The notes under the pieces: generated by a model
Database searches by the model: none
The model's input: the letters and a program-made list of their open reading frames with translations, nothing else
Told to the model about the DNA's origin: nothing
Origin: Thalassobaculum sp. OXR-137
Lineage (GTDB): Bacteria; Pseudomonadota; Alphaproteobacteria; Thalassobaculales; Thalassobaculaceae
DNA: 64,000 nt
Reading direction: 5' to 3'
Assembly: GCF_034377285.1 (NCBI RefSeq)
Contig: NZ_CP139716.1
Span: 62,001-126,000, forward strand
Translations under genes and position numbers: made by a program
Shown: in pieces, positions 26,501 through 34,162 of the stretch
Position numbering within the stretch: position 1 is the stretch's first letter
Layout: each line of letters starts with the position of its first letter

Positions 26501-26668
26501 GGCGAGCCCTTCGGTTTCGGTGAAAACCTGAACCAGCGCGGGTGTCACGTCCGGAAAGGCATCAACAGGCAAGGCGCGAAACGCAAAAAGCCCGCCAAGC
26601 GTCATCGCAAAAGCCGCAATGGCCGCCAAAAGCCAGCCGCCTGCGATGCGGTGCATAAAATCAGTCAT
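23543..26668 (-). CDS. czcA: Heavy-metal efflux RND pump, CzcA/CusA family
   Basis: A 1041-residue inner-membrane proton/cation antiporter with twelve predicted membrane helices in two halves. It starts MTDFMHRIAGG..., with FRALPVDAFPDVTPALVQV as in the heavy-metal (HME-RND) group. The membrane acidic motif AIGMMVDGAIVISENV carries the proton-relay Asp. The form resembles CusA-type Cu/Ag pumps as much as CzcA, so the metal is not certain. It is the last gene of a three-gene leftward operon with the adaptor 11 bp upstream. No outer-membrane CzcC is present here. Confidence 0.95.
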   Translation of the reverse strand: MTDFMHRIAGGWLLAAIAAFAMTLGGLFAFRALPVDAFPDVTPALVQVFTETEGLAPEEVERYVTYPIETAMSGLPKLKNMRSVSNFGLSVVNIYFEDGTDVYFARQVVGERLAEARGNIPDGFGDPQMGPISTGLGLILYFRLEDQTGARNLVEMREIQDWIVKYQLQTVAGVTEVLSLGGYEKQYQVRLDPDALLAYDIQIADVISALERGNKTEGAQFLEIGSEQYTVRGVGLAKTISDLAEIVVNVEDGRTVRVRDLGHIIVGGGVRQGLATANGEGEVVAGLVLKLYGTNTSDVIARVQKRFEEINASLPDGVLAVPYYDQGTLVNKASATVTTALWQGAVLVALVVFVFLGGWRPSLVVVLSIPFSVGFAFIAMYVLGISANLMSLGGVAIAIGMMVDGAIVISENVDRSFEEDDGSEEPRMLVARSTAEVIAPLVAAVAVVIVVFLPLFSLQGVEGKTFRPLAASAALAMTGSLFYAALIAPSMAFSVMRRSGKKAPDKPGRTVAMVSGAAGFFVRNRFFAIVLCGIFLAVGGFAGSRLGSEFTPSLEEGDILMRVTMAPSISLTEGTKTTTLVEKRLLKNFPEIKSIVTRIGRGEVGAHADPTNSAEAFIELNPVDQWRPGLSAEGLRTAISEDLESFPGIVVNIGQPIAMAVDELLTGTRAELAVKIFGPDSEILLERSQVLQSLLQQVEGAAEVQADQITGAPQLVVTVDRSVLGRYGLDVEEALDGLRAAVGGAEAGSLFEGVRQFPIMVRFDEESRDTPEAIRRIVLESPSGARVPLDTVANIETVIGPRQITREDGERFITVQSNVRGRDIGSFVAEAQTLTDAQLDLPPGYRLVWGGQFELQQQANARFKVVIPITLGIVLLILLVTFGRLKSAILILLNIPLALTGGAMALWLTGLPVSVPATVGFIALFGIALGNGMVLVSFMDDFARAGRNLEALAIEAAGLRARPVLMTAMTTALGLAPLLFATGVGAEVQRPLATVVTGGLVSSTVLTLLVMPALHRWFAPRQGGHHSLVETVHRHGAQPTS

Positions 26669-26679
26669 AATCAGCTATC

Positions 26680-28206
26680 CTAATGTCCGTGGCCGTCGCC
26701 AAAGGCGTCTTTTTCAAGTTGGGCTTTGAGTGTGAAGGCCCCGTCAGAGACAAAGAGGTCGTCTTCCTCAAGGCCGCTGCGGATTTCCACATAGCCGCCA
26801 GCGGTTGTGCCGACCATGACGGCGCGCGGTGCGAACCCGCCGTCAACAGGGACAAAAACAGACGGACGGTTCTCTACCAGTTGCACGGCGGATTGTGGCA
26901 CGCGCAAAACCTCCGCGGCATTGCCGACGCTGAGATCTGCAATCACAAACTGGCCGGGGGTCAGGGTCCTGTCAGAGTTGTCGATGATGACACGCGCCGT
27001 CGCCGTGCGCGACACCTCATCAATAACGGGCAGGACAAATGCCACTGTTGATTGCGCAATGACATCGCCCGCGTCTGATTTCAGGGCAACCGGCGCGCCA
27101 ACGCGAACGCGGCTGATGTCTTGCTTGTAAACCGCGATATCGGCCCAAACCACGCTGTCATCGACAATCGTGAACAGCACCTTGGCGCTGGAATCCCCGG
27201 CTGTTACCGTTTCTCCCAGCGTCGCCGCACGTTGTACAATTGTTCCCGCAAGTGGTGCAGTCAGATAGGCATTGGCATTGTTGCCATCCGGAGCAGTGGC
27301 TATTTTTTCGAGAGCGGCGTGGTCAATTCCGACGGCATGCAGTTCGGTTTCCGCAGCTTCACTTTCGGTCTTTGCCGATTCATGCTCTGCGCGGGCCGTT
27401 TGGACATTTACCTCAGATGTGATCTTTTGCGCCCACAGCACTTCCAGGCGCGTCAACGACTGTGCCGCAAGGGCTTCGTTCGTTTTTGAAATCATCCATT
27501 TCGCTTTCAACCCTGCAAGCTCGCGGCTTGTGATCAGTGCCAGCGTATCTCCATAGGCAACGGTGTCGCCTTCACCAACCAAAAGCCGGTCGATGACTCC
27601 GCTCACCTTGGGCGTGACATTTGCCATCCGGTCTGCGTCAAAGCGGATTTCTGCTGGCAGGCTGAGGGACTCGCCCAAGGCTCCCAACTCAGCTTGCTCT
27701 AGTAAGATTCCGGCCTCTTTCGCGACTTCGGGGGCCAGTTTGACAACATCGCCACCGCCTTCATCGCCGTGTGCGCCCTCAGCTTCACCAGCGTGGTCGT
27801 CATCGCCATGCGCATCCTTGGCTTCACCGGCGTGGTCGTCATCGCCATGCGCGTCTTTGGCTTCACCGGCGTGGTCGTCATCGCCATGCGCGTCTTTGGC
27901 TTCACCGGCGTGGTCGTCATCGCCATGCGCGTCTTTGGCTTCACCGGCGTGGTCGTCATCGCCGTGCGCGTCTTTGGCTTCACCGGCGTGGTCGTCATCG
28001 CCGTGCGCGTCTTTGGCTTCATCGGCGTGGTCGTCATCACCGTGTGCATCTGCAGCTTCTCCGGCATGATCGTCATCTTGCGGCGCTGCTGCAGCTACTG
28101 CAGTCATTGGCAATGGCGTTTCCGCATTTCCAGTCGCGCCAGTGATCGGGACCAAGGCAAATACGCCCACCGTCAGCGCAGCCATGGTCATCGTTGTCAG
28201 TTTCAT
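26680..28206 (-). CDS. czcB: RND efflux periplasmic adaptor with His/Asp repeat tract
   Basis: About 508 residues. A signal peptide (MKLTTMTMAALTVGVFALVPITG) leads to eight near-identical 13-residue units (GDDDHAGEAKDAH) at residues 43-146. The usual CusB/HlyD core follows (lipoyl/hairpin region KVSGVIDRLLVGEGDTVAYGD, beta-barrel, C-terminal domain). The repeat tract is rich in His and Asp and could buffer periplasmic metal for the pump. I start it at 28206, with GGAG upstream, rather than at the in-frame ATG at 28254. It works with the RND pump encoded next. Confidence 0.93.
   Translation of the reverse strand: MKLTTMTMAALTVGVFALVPITGATGNAETPLPMTAVAAAAPQDDDHAGEAADAHGDDDHADEAKDAHGDDDHAGEAKDAHGDDDHAGEAKDAHGDDDHAGEAKDAHGDDDHAGEAKDAHGDDDHAGEAKDAHGDDDHAGEAEGAHGDEGGGDVVKLAPEVAKEAGILLEQAELGALGESLSLPAEIRFDADRMANVTPKVSGVIDRLLVGEGDTVAYGDTLALITSRELAGLKAKWMISKTNEALAAQSLTRLEVLWAQKITSEVNVQTARAEHESAKTESEAAETELHAVGIDHAALEKIATAPDGNNANAYLTAPLAGTIVQRAATLGETVTAGDSSAKVLFTIVDDSVVWADIAVYKQDISRVRVGAPVALKSDAGDVIAQSTVAFVLPVIDEVSRTATARVIIDNSDRTLTPGQFVIADLSVGNAAEVLRVPQSAVQLVENRPSVFVPVDGGFAPRAVMVGTTAGGYVEIRSGLEEDDLFVSDGAFTLKAQLEKDAFGDGHGH
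27769..28080 (-). repeat. Eight tandem 39-bp coding repeats
   Basis: Units encode GDDDHAGEAKDAH with few changes; five central units are identical at the protein level. They are in frame in the adaptor, so unit number can change without frameshift. Confidence 0.9.
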
Positions 28207-28406
28207 AATCGTACTCCAGGAATTGAATAGGTCACTGAAAACACGTCCAGGCACCTGTTGGAACTTCGTCTGCCATGATCAAACCGATGAAATGGCCCTG
28301 AAACAGATTCGGCTCAAACGGTTTGGTCTGCTGTGATATCTATGAGTTTCTACAAAGCCCGCTGCGACGCGGGATATGTAAAATACCACTCTGCAATGGG
28401 GGCAGA

Positions 28407-28766
28407 TCAGCCTCGCGGAGGACGGTAAAAACCTTGGAGCGTGGCAAGGACCACAGAGGCGTCAGCCCAGTGTCGCGATCGGTCTGCTGACGACTGATCG
28501 CATGCCAACTGCGCCTGCTTTGGTCCAATAATGTGGATATGGCAATCGTCAAAGCCATGGAATGCCTCACCATTTTCGCTAAATCTTTGATCATGAGTAG
28601 CTAAATCAAGATCACCCGTATCGGTAGCAAAAATAACTTTTTCAAAGACTGCTTCACTTGCCTCAAACACATGGGCATCGGCTTTTGCAATGCTGAAATT
28701 CAGAGCAGCCGAAAGCAATATGGCCAACCCGATTTTAGCAATACGAATGGCGGACAAATACTTCAT
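28407..28766 (-). CDS. Small exported protein upstream of the efflux operon
   Basis: About 119 residues. The start MKYLSAIRIAKIGLAILLSAALNFSIAKADA is a signal peptide. The mature part has DDCHIHIIGPKQAQLACDQ, with His and Cys that might bind metal. It resembles small proteins (CopL-like, DUF2946-like) found at the head of metal efflux operons. In-frame ATGs lie at 28787 and 28820; 28766 is chosen because the signal peptide begins there. A 200-bp gap separates it from the adaptor. Confidence 0.6.
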   Translation of the reverse strand: MKYLSAIRIAKIGLAILLSAALNFSIAKADAHVFEASEAVFEKVIFATDTGDLDLATHDQRFSENGEAFHGFDDCHIHIIGPKQAQLACDQSSADRSRHWADASVVLATLQGFYRPPRG

Positions 28767-29016
28767 ATTGGTTAGTTTACTGGGCATGTCGCCTATGATC
28801 CACCGGTTTTTAGTATCCACCCATTAGTCCAACCCACCCAATCAGACCCCTTGATAGCGATCCTTGGGGCGCATGCAGCGAAAGCTAACTTTGTCCCGCA
28901 CTGTGTGAATTCAGGCGCAGTGCAGCGAAGGTCGGTTACTGCTCTTCAAAACCTGACTGACATCGCCAGCCATAAGGCAGGGGAAGGGAGGTTTTGCTTG
29001 GTGCGCAGCACCAACC

Positions 29017-29412
29017 CTACCGCTCGATCCCATGCCCTCGGTCGCGATGGGCTTCGCGCTCAATCTCCTGCTGGCGTTCCAGCTCTTTCACCCGTTCCTG
29101 TTCTCGCGCGGCCTCCTGCGCGATGTGCCGTTCCTCGGCCTCACGGCCCTCGCGCAACGCGGCTGCACGCGCAGCAAGCTCGTCCGGATCTATTCCCGCC
29201 GCTGCCTCGCGCAGACGCGCCGCCAAATCCGGCGAAGCCTCCCGCTCCTGCACATCAACGTCCCGTTCCTTTTCACGGCCCTGCCGCGCCTCCCATGCGT
29301 CCCGCAACCGCGTGGCAAGGTCAGGCTCCTCCTCTCGGCCATCACGCCCCCCCGCAAGCGCCAGCTCGGACTGTCCCGATCCTAGACGCGCTCTGCTGCG
29401 CGGTCCAGCCAA
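29017..29412 (-). CDS. Possible C-terminal extension of the relaxase (shifted frame)
   Basis: A charged, coiled-coil-rich frame of about 131 residues (ATRLRDAWEARQGREKERDVDV; EEERHIAQEAAREQERVKELERQQE). It overlaps the relaxase end by 31 bp and has no good start codon (only TTG) or ribosome site. It is probably the C-terminal tail of the relaxase reached by a frameshift, or a separate small helical partner. MobA/MobL proteins commonly end in such a tail. It may be a sequencing or evolutionary frameshift. Confidence 0.5.
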   Translation of the reverse strand: MAGPRSRARLGSGQSELALAGGRDGREEEPDLATRLRDAWEARQGREKERDVDVQEREASPDLAARLREAAAGIDPDELAARAAALREGREAEERHIAQEAAREQERVKELERQQEIEREAHRDRGHGIER

Positions 29413-30245
29413 TTACGAACCTGTCCGGTCAGCTCCTGCACCACCTGCCTGACCTCGGCGGCACGGTCCTTGACCTCGTGCCAGACGCGCACGGCGGCAA
29501 CCTCGACCCCGCGCTCCTTGAGCTGCCATGCGCCAAGGGAAAGCTGGGGCAGGGGCGGGCGATCCAGAGACATGGCTCGCACGGTCTCGTGCAGCTCCGC
29601 GCCCTCGTCGCCGCGCTCCCGCGCCGCCGATGCCAGCTCAAGCGCCTCGTCGCGCTGCGCTACGAGCGTTCGATGATCTACGCGGTCCTCGATGCCGGCG
29701 CGTTCAAGGGCCGCGTTGCTGTCCCGCGCCCACGCCTCCCGCCAGCCCTCAAGAACCTCGACCTTGTTCCAGTCGCGGTTCTTGGTGGTAAAGCCCTCTG
29801 TATCCACCTCACGGGTGGTCAGCAGAATGTGGGCGTGATGATTGCGCTCGTCCCCCTCGCGCCCCGGCGCGTGCAGGGCGATATCAGCCACCATGCCACG
29901 GTCCACGAACTGCGTCTGTGCGTAGTCGCGGACCAGGGCGACCCGCTGCGCATGGGTCAGCTCGTCGGGAAGGGCCACACGAACCTCGCGGGCGACCTGG
30001 CTGTTCTTGCGGGTCTCGGCTTCCTCGACGCGGTTCCACAGCTCGGATCGGTCACGGACCCAATCCGGCGCATGATCCGGTGCGAGGATTTCGGTGTAAT
30101 CGACACCACCCCGCGCCGCGTAATCGAAGGTAAGTCCGGTGCGGCGGTCTTCGATACGCTCCGCCACACGGTAGGCGGAAGCCGCCGTGGCGCTGCGGCC
30201 CTGACTGCGGGAAATCATCGTTGCGCGTAAATGATAGATTGCCAT
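29382..30245 (-). CDS. mobL: MobA/MobL-type relaxase
   Basis: A 287-residue relaxase, the enzyme that nicks oriT and covalently pilots DNA transfer. The N terminus is MAIYHLRATMISRSQGRSATAASAYR, typical of the MobA/MobL family. The metal-binding histidines are in GDERNHHAHILLTTREV (about residue 132). It is divergent from a MobC-like gene, with a hairpin and nic-like sequence in between that I call oriT. The frame stops at AERV, short of the usual coiled tail. Confidence 0.93.
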   Translation of the reverse strand: MAIYHLRATMISRSQGRSATAASAYRVAERIEDRRTGLTFDYAARGGVDYTEILAPDHAPDWVRDRSELWNRVEEAETRKNSQVAREVRVALPDELTHAQRVALVRDYAQTQFVDRGMVADIALHAPGREGDERNHHAHILLTTREVDTEGFTTKNRDWNKVEVLEGWREAWARDSNAALERAGIEDRVDHRTLVAQRDEALELASAARERGDEGAELHETVRAMSLDRPPLPQLSLGAWQLKERGVEVAAVRVWHEVKDRAAEVRQVVQELTGQVRNWLDRAAERV

Positions 30246-30301
30246 TCGGGGGCTGCACTTTGCTTAGGGGTTAAGGGGAAACGCTAGTCTCCCCTACCCA
30301 C

Positions 30302-30332
30302 ACAAACGCGCAGCGTTTGTATAAGTGGGCAC
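30302..30332 (+). other. oriT: Candidate origin of transfer (oriT)
   Basis: A perfect 8-bp inverted repeat, ACAAACGC (30302-30309) and GCGTTTGT (30313-30320), is followed at once by ATAAGTGGGCAC (30321-30332). That resembles the nic region TAAGTGCGCCCT of IncQ/RSF1010-type oriTs. It lies between the divergent relaxase and MobC-like genes. The exact nick site is inferred. Confidence 0.65.
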
Positions 30333-30400
30333 TTCGTGTCTTGTTCTCTACATAAGCCGTAGCCTAAAAGCAACTTAGGGCAGTAGCAAAGGGGACCAGA

Positions 30401-30661
30401 ATGGCGCGGACAATAGATCAGCAGATTGCATCAACGCAGGCTAAGCTCGCCCGCCTCAAAACCCGCCAGAAGGCCAGCGAGACCCGCCGAAAAATTATCG
30501 TCGGGGCCATCGTAACCAATGCCGCTTTGAAAGACCCCAAGATTGCCCAATGGATGGCAGCAACCCTGCGCAAGAACGCTACCCGTGAAGTCGATCAGAA
30601 AGAACTAGTTGGGCTGCTGGAAGATCTCGATCAGGTCGCGGCGAAGGCGGATCAGACATGA
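30401..30661 (+). CDS. MobC-like relaxosome accessory protein
   Basis: An 86-residue, basic helical protein: DQQIASTQAKLARLKTRQKASETRRKIIVGAIVTNAAL. Size, charge and position beside the relaxase and oriT fit MobC-type accessory proteins (conjugal transfer protein TraD-like). The ATG is well placed 80 bp after oriT. It overlaps the next start by 4 bp (ATGA), so it begins the operon ending with the coupling protein. Confidence 0.8.
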   Translation: MARTIDQQIASTQAKLARLKTRQKASETRRKIIVGAIVTNAALKDPKIAQWMAATLRKNATREVDQKELVGLLEDLDQVAAKADQT

Positions 30662-30849
30662 GCAAGGATCCGTTCCAGATACTCGCCGATGAGCTGACCT
30701 TGATCCGCAAAGACATGGACCAGCTCCAACGCACCAGCCTCGACAAGGACGAGGCGAAAAAGCTGAACCAGATCGTGACGGCAGCAGTCCTGAAAATGGC
30801 GAAGGCGGCGGAGGATGCGCCGGGGAGCGCCGGGGAGGCCGGCTCATGA
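30658..30849 (+). CDS. Small mobilisation operon protein
   Basis: A 63-residue, charged, helical protein (LIRKDMDQLQRTSLDKDEAKKLNQIV), not recognised. Both start and stop overlap the neighbouring genes by ATGA-type overlaps, so it is translated as part of the mob/tra operon. It may be a coupling or relaxosome bridge protein (inference). Confidence 0.75.
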   Translation: MSKDPFQILADELTLIRKDMDQLQRTSLDKDEAKKLNQIVTAAVLKMAKAAEDAPGSAGEAGS

Positions 30850-32495
30850 ATCAGGCGACACTTGCATGGGCCGCGTTCAAAAACATGCTGCGCGCTGCCG
30901 CCCGCGATCCGGTATGGGCGTTGATTAGCGTCATTCTCTCGCCGCTCCGGGGCGGGCGCTATCTGCTGCAAGTCGGCGCTTTCATTCTGTTCATTACGCT
31001 CGTTCTCGCCGCCATCGCCAACGGCATCCCGCAAGAATGGTGGATCGCCAGAACGATTGCCGGCCTGTTCGTCATTGCCGTCTTTCTCATCCTCGTCTTC
31101 CGCGTCCTCACCAATCCCATGATTGAGCATTTCGGGGACATGGAAGGCGAAACCCACGGCTCGGCCCGCTTCGCCACCAACAAGGAAGTGGCTCCCTTCA
31201 CCCGCGCCGATACCGGCCTGCTGATCGGCCGGGACGCCAAAACGAAAAAGCCGCTGCGCTATGACGGCCCGGCCCATCTTCTGACCATGGCACCGACGCG
31301 CACCGGCAAGGGCGTCGGAACCATCATCCCCAATCTGCTCACCGCCGACCGCTCCGTGATCTGCATCGACCCCAAGGGCGAGAATGCGAAAATCGCAGGC
31401 CGCGCCCGTGAAAAGTTCGGGCCGGTCCATGTCCTCGATCCTTTCGGCGTTACCGGCCTGCCCTCGGCCGCCTTCAATCCGCTCGACCAACTCGACCTGG
31501 CCGGCCTCGATGTGGCCGAAGACGCAAGCACCCTGGCCGACGCCCTCGTGTTCGATGAACCGGGCATGGCCGGCGAAGCCCATTGGAACGAGGAAGCCAA
31601 GGCGCTGATTGCTGGCCTCATCCTCCATATAGCCGCCCAGGAGCCGCGTGAGCGCCGAAACCTCGCCACCCTGCGCGACTATCTCACACTCGCCCCGGAA
31701 GCCTTCTCCACGCTCCTGAAGGACATGCAGGCATCCCCTGAAGCGGCCGGCCTGGTCGCCCGCGCCGCAAACCGACACCTCGGCAAATCCGACCGGGAAG
31801 CGGCCGGCGTCCTCTCGGCCGCGCAACGCCATACCCATTTCCTCGACAGCCCGCGCATGGTCGCCGTCCTCGGCCGCGCCGATTTCCGCTTTGCCGATCT
31901 CAAGCGCCGCAACGTCTCCGTCTTCCTCGTCCTGCCGCCCGATCGCCTGTCCACCTATTCGCGCTGGCTGCGCCTGCTCGTCGCCCAAAGCCTCACCGAC
32001 ATGGCCCGCGATCCCGCCAAGCCGGCCGTGCCGGTCCTCTATCTGCTCGATGAGTTCGCCGCCCTCGGCCACCTCGCCCCCGTCGAGCGCGCCATGGGCC
32101 TCATGGCCGGCTACGGCGTCCAGCTCTGGCCGATCCTGCAAGACGTTCACCAGCTCCGCGCCACCTACGGCCAGCGCGCCGGCACATTCCTGTCGAACGC
32201 TGGCGTCCTACAGGTCTTCGGCGTCAACGATCACGATAGCGCCCGCCTCGTCTCCGATCTGCTCGGGCAAGAGACGGTCGTGTTCCAGACCATGAGCCGC
32301 GCCCTCGATGCCGAAAAGACCGGCATCACCTACGGCGAGCAACACACCGCCCGCCCGCTGCTGACCCCGGATGAGGTCCGCAACCTGCCGCAAAATCTCG
32401 AATTGCTGTTCCTCGCCGGGCAACGGCCCATCGTCGCCGGCAAGCTCGCCTATTACGCCGATTCCGAGTTCCGGGGGCTGTTCGACCAGGCATGA
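30846..32495 (+). CDS. traG: TraG/VirD4-type coupling protein
   Basis: A 549-residue ATPase that links the relaxosome to a conjugation channel. Two N-terminal membrane helices (about residues 38-57 and 63-90) are followed by the Walker A region MAPTRTGKGVGTIIPNLLT and ICIDPKGENAKIA, then Walker B VPVLYLLDEFAALGH and the C-terminal VVFQTM region. No mating-pore (T4SS) genes are in this window, so the plasmid is mobilisable or its T4SS lies elsewhere. Confidence 0.96.
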   Translation: MNQATLAWAAFKNMLRAAARDPVWALISVILSPLRGGRYLLQVGAFILFITLVLAAIANGIPQEWWIARTIAGLFVIAVFLILVFRVLTNPMIEHFGDMEGETHGSARFATNKEVAPFTRADTGLLIGRDAKTKKPLRYDGPAHLLTMAPTRTGKGVGTIIPNLLTADRSVICIDPKGENAKIAGRAREKFGPVHVLDPFGVTGLPSAAFNPLDQLDLAGLDVAEDASTLADALVFDEPGMAGEAHWNEEAKALIAGLILHIAAQEPRERRNLATLRDYLTLAPEAFSTLLKDMQASPEAAGLVARAANRHLGKSDREAAGVLSAAQRHTHFLDSPRMVAVLGRADFRFADLKRRNVSVFLVLPPDRLSTYSRWLRLLVAQSLTDMARDPAKPAVPVLYLLDEFAALGHLAPVERAMGLMAGYGVQLWPILQDVHQLRATYGQRAGTFLSNAGVLQVFGVNDHDSARLVSDLLGQETVVFQTMSRALDAEKTGITYGEQHTARPLLTPDEVRNLPQNLELLFLAGQRPIVAGKLAYYADSEFRGLFDQA

Positions 32496-32896
32496 AAGAT
32501 GAAACCATGACCGACAGCGATGCGCCCGAATGGCCCGATCCCGCCGACAGGACCCATGCCGTCGAACAAGCCAAGCGGCTCCGCAACCAGGTCAACGAGG
32601 GCGGGTTGCGGTTTGAAGCCTATTTGCCGCCGTCTCTGGCCCTGTGGCTGCTCGACCTGATCGAACAGGGCAAGTTCCTTGATCCGTCCGAAGCCGTGTT
32701 CGTGATCCTGGGCGAACATAAGGAGCTGGAACCCCATGCCGATCTGCGCCAGGAACTGCTCAAGCGCAGCATACAGGCGGCGGCCGATGATCCCCGGCCG
32801 GGTATTTCGGGCGAGGAAATAAAAGCACGGTTGCGCGAGAAGTTCAAAAACCCCCTGCCCGAGCCGGCCAGATGGGAAAAGCGGTCCCGGCGCTGA
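32492..32896 (+). CDS. Conserved protein at the end of the mob operon
   Basis: A 134-residue soluble protein (WPDPADRTHAVEQAKRLRNQV; LRFEAYLPPSLALWLLDLIEQGKFLDPSEAVFVILGEHKEL). The region is similar to proteins often found immediately after traG on mobilisable alphaproteobacterial plasmids. ATGA overlap with the traG stop indicates translational coupling. An in-frame ATG (32507) is the alternative start. Function not known. Confidence 0.78.
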   Translation: MKDETMTDSDAPEWPDPADRTHAVEQAKRLRNQVNEGGLRFEAYLPPSLALWLLDLIEQGKFLDPSEAVFVILGEHKELEPHADLRQELLKRSIQAAADDPRPGISGEEIKARLREKFKNPLPEPARWEKRSRR

Positions 32897-33002
32897 CGCA
32901 CCGGGGCTTTGTCACTGGCGGCCCTCCGGCTCACTACAGCGCGACGTGGGGGCGCGTTCGCCTCCGGGCCGGTCGCGGCTTCCGCCGCTCGGCACGACGC
33001 TA

Positions 33003-33054
33003 GCCCCCGGCCGGCCAGCTCTCATCATCTAGGGCCGTAGGGACGGCCGGGGGC
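33003..33054. terminator. GC-rich hairpin after the mob operon
   Basis: GCCCCCGGCCG (33003-33013) and CGGCCGGGGGC (33044-33054) are exact complements with a 30-bp loop. There is no T-tract. It could act as a terminator or barrier between the convergent mob operon and the HigBA pair. Confidence 0.45.
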
Positions 33055-33096
33055 GGGTTGCTTACACGCTTACATGCAAGCATGATCGCGCCCCTA

Positions 33097-33429
33097 TTAA
33101 TGCAGCGCCTCAATGCCTCGCCGGCGAATGACGTTCAACAAGGCCAGCGCCGGCCCCTTGGCCTGCGCCTCGCCGCGCTCAAGCTGCGACACATAGCCGG
33201 GCGTCACGTTGAGATAACGGCCGAAGGCGGCTTGGCTAAGGTGCGCCCGCTCGCGCACGGCCCGCACGTCCGCGCCCGTCATCGGCGCTTCGGTCGGCAG
33301 GGCCTTCTCTCCAAGATGCCGCGCCGTGATCTTCTCATAGGTCGCCTCGTCCATGATCCCGAGGCGGCGCTGCGCGCCGGCCATTTCCGCGATTTCGCGG
33401 GAAAGGCGGCTAGGCTTCGTCGTCGTCAT
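33097..33429 (-). CDS. HigA-type XRE antitoxin
   Basis: A 110-residue protein with a C-terminal Cro/CI HTH: VRAVRERAHLSQAAFGRYLNVTPGYVSQLERGEAQAKGPAL. The leader has a helical N-terminal part. It overlaps the toxin gene upstream by 20 bp, with the toxin first, as in higBA loci. It would repress the promoter containing the palindromes at 33805-33843. Confidence 0.87.
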   Translation of the reverse strand: MTTTKPSRLSREIAEMAGAQRRLGIMDEATYEKITARHLGEKALPTEAPMTGADVRAVRERAHLSQAAFGRYLNVTPGYVSQLERGEAQAKGPALALLNVIRRRGIEALH

Positions 33430-33793
33430 GCTCGATCTCCTTCAAATCTCCGTCCTCAATGGCTTGCCCGACCAACTCGGCCGACGCGGCAAGCCAATTA
33501 GCGCCGATCGTGCGCAGGGCTTCCAGCTCGTCAGCGTCGATGTTGTCACGGTCGCTCTTGGCGAACGCATACAGAAACACCGCGCGACCAGCGGCCCGAT
33601 AGGCGACGATCATCCGAAACCCGCCGGAGCGTCCCTGACCGGGCCGCGCCACGCGTTGCTTGATGAGGCCGCCACCAAGATCGGCGTCGATCGTGCCGCG
33701 CTCGGCCCGCTCTATCGCCTCGCCCAAGCTGGCGTCAGCAATCCGTTGCCTGCGAGCGAACCGCACAACGCCTCTGGTCAAGAAAATCCGCAC
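33410..33793 (-). CDS. RelE/HigB-type toxin
   Basis: About 127 residues from the GTG at 33793, preceded by GGAGG; the in-frame ATG at 33829 lies inside the operator palindrome. It has the mRNA-interferase fold of the HigB group: GGLIKQRVARPGQGRSGGFRMIVAYRAAGRAVFLYAFAKSDR. The RelE-like core (K...R...F.Y) is recognisable. A plasmid-stability role is inferred from the pairing with the XRE gene. Confidence 0.85.
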   Translation of the reverse strand: MRIFLTRGVVRFARRQRIADASLGEAIERAERGTIDADLGGGLIKQRVARPGQGRSGGFRMIVAYRAAGRAVFLYAFAKSDRDNIDADELEALRTIGANWLAASAELVGQAIEDGDLKEIEHDDDEA

Positions 33794-33804
33794 GGAGCCT
33801 CCGC

Positions 33805-33843
33805 TATAACACTCTAAACTATAGTGCATATTGTTATAGTTTC
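33805..33843. promoter_or_regulatory. Overlapping palindromes, likely operator of the HigBA pair
   Basis: CTATAACA (33805-33812) pairs with TGTTATAG (33833-33840), and AAACTATA (33817-33824) pairs with TATAGTTT (33836-33843). They lie just upstream of the toxin start in AT-rich sequence, suited to autorepression. Confidence 0.6.
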
Positions 33844-34162
33844 AATCCCCATCCTCACGGACAACCGGATAATTGTGTTTGGCGAAAAGCAGGTTCAGCG
33901 CCTCGGCAACAAGCCGCTCCTTCGGAATCTTCTTGCCCTTCTCGTCCCTGCTGCGAAAGCTGATTTCGTCCAGCGTCTCCCAATAGACCGGCGGCAGGAA
34001 ATGCGTTCTGCCGAGCTTGTTCGCACGCGAGGGCGCAACATAGCTCCCGGCCGGCTGCGCGGCTGGCACGCTACCTTTCGGCTCTGGCGGGGCCTCCGGA
34101 GCAGATGCGGACTGCTCTGCGGTCTTGATCGCCGTGGCGAGAAGCGAAGGCTTGCGGCTCAT
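33842..34162 (-). CDS. Partner protein of ParA (RHH/ParG-like)
   Basis: A 106-residue protein with a basic, disordered N-terminal tail (SRKPSLLATAIKTAEQSASAPE) and a C-terminal region (THFLPPVYWETLDEISF...IPKERLVAEALNLLFAKH) compatible with a ribbon-helix-helix. Its start overlaps the parA stop (ATGA). Small RHH proteins behind a ParA act as the centromere-binding partner. Direct CATG-rich repeats before parA may be the site. Confidence 0.7.
   Translation of the reverse strand: MSRKPSLLATAIKTAEQSASAPEAPPEPKGSVPAAQPAGSYVAPSRANKLGRTHFLPPVYWETLDEISFRSRDEKGKKIPKERLVAEALNLLFAKHNYPVVREDGD

Noticed and set aside
27769-28080. Regular 39-bp tandem repeats resembling a CRISPR array
   Set aside because: The units are contiguous with no spacers and are in frame inside the efflux adaptor.
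28851-30230. A 459-codon rightward frame opposite the relaxase
   Set aside because: It is the antisense shadow of the GC-rich mobL gene. It has Pro/Arg/Ala-biased composition, no motif and no ribosome site.
30579-32150. A 523-codon leftward frame opposite traG
   Set aside because: It overlaps a clear TraG/VirD4 coupling protein and has a composition typical of antisense translation.
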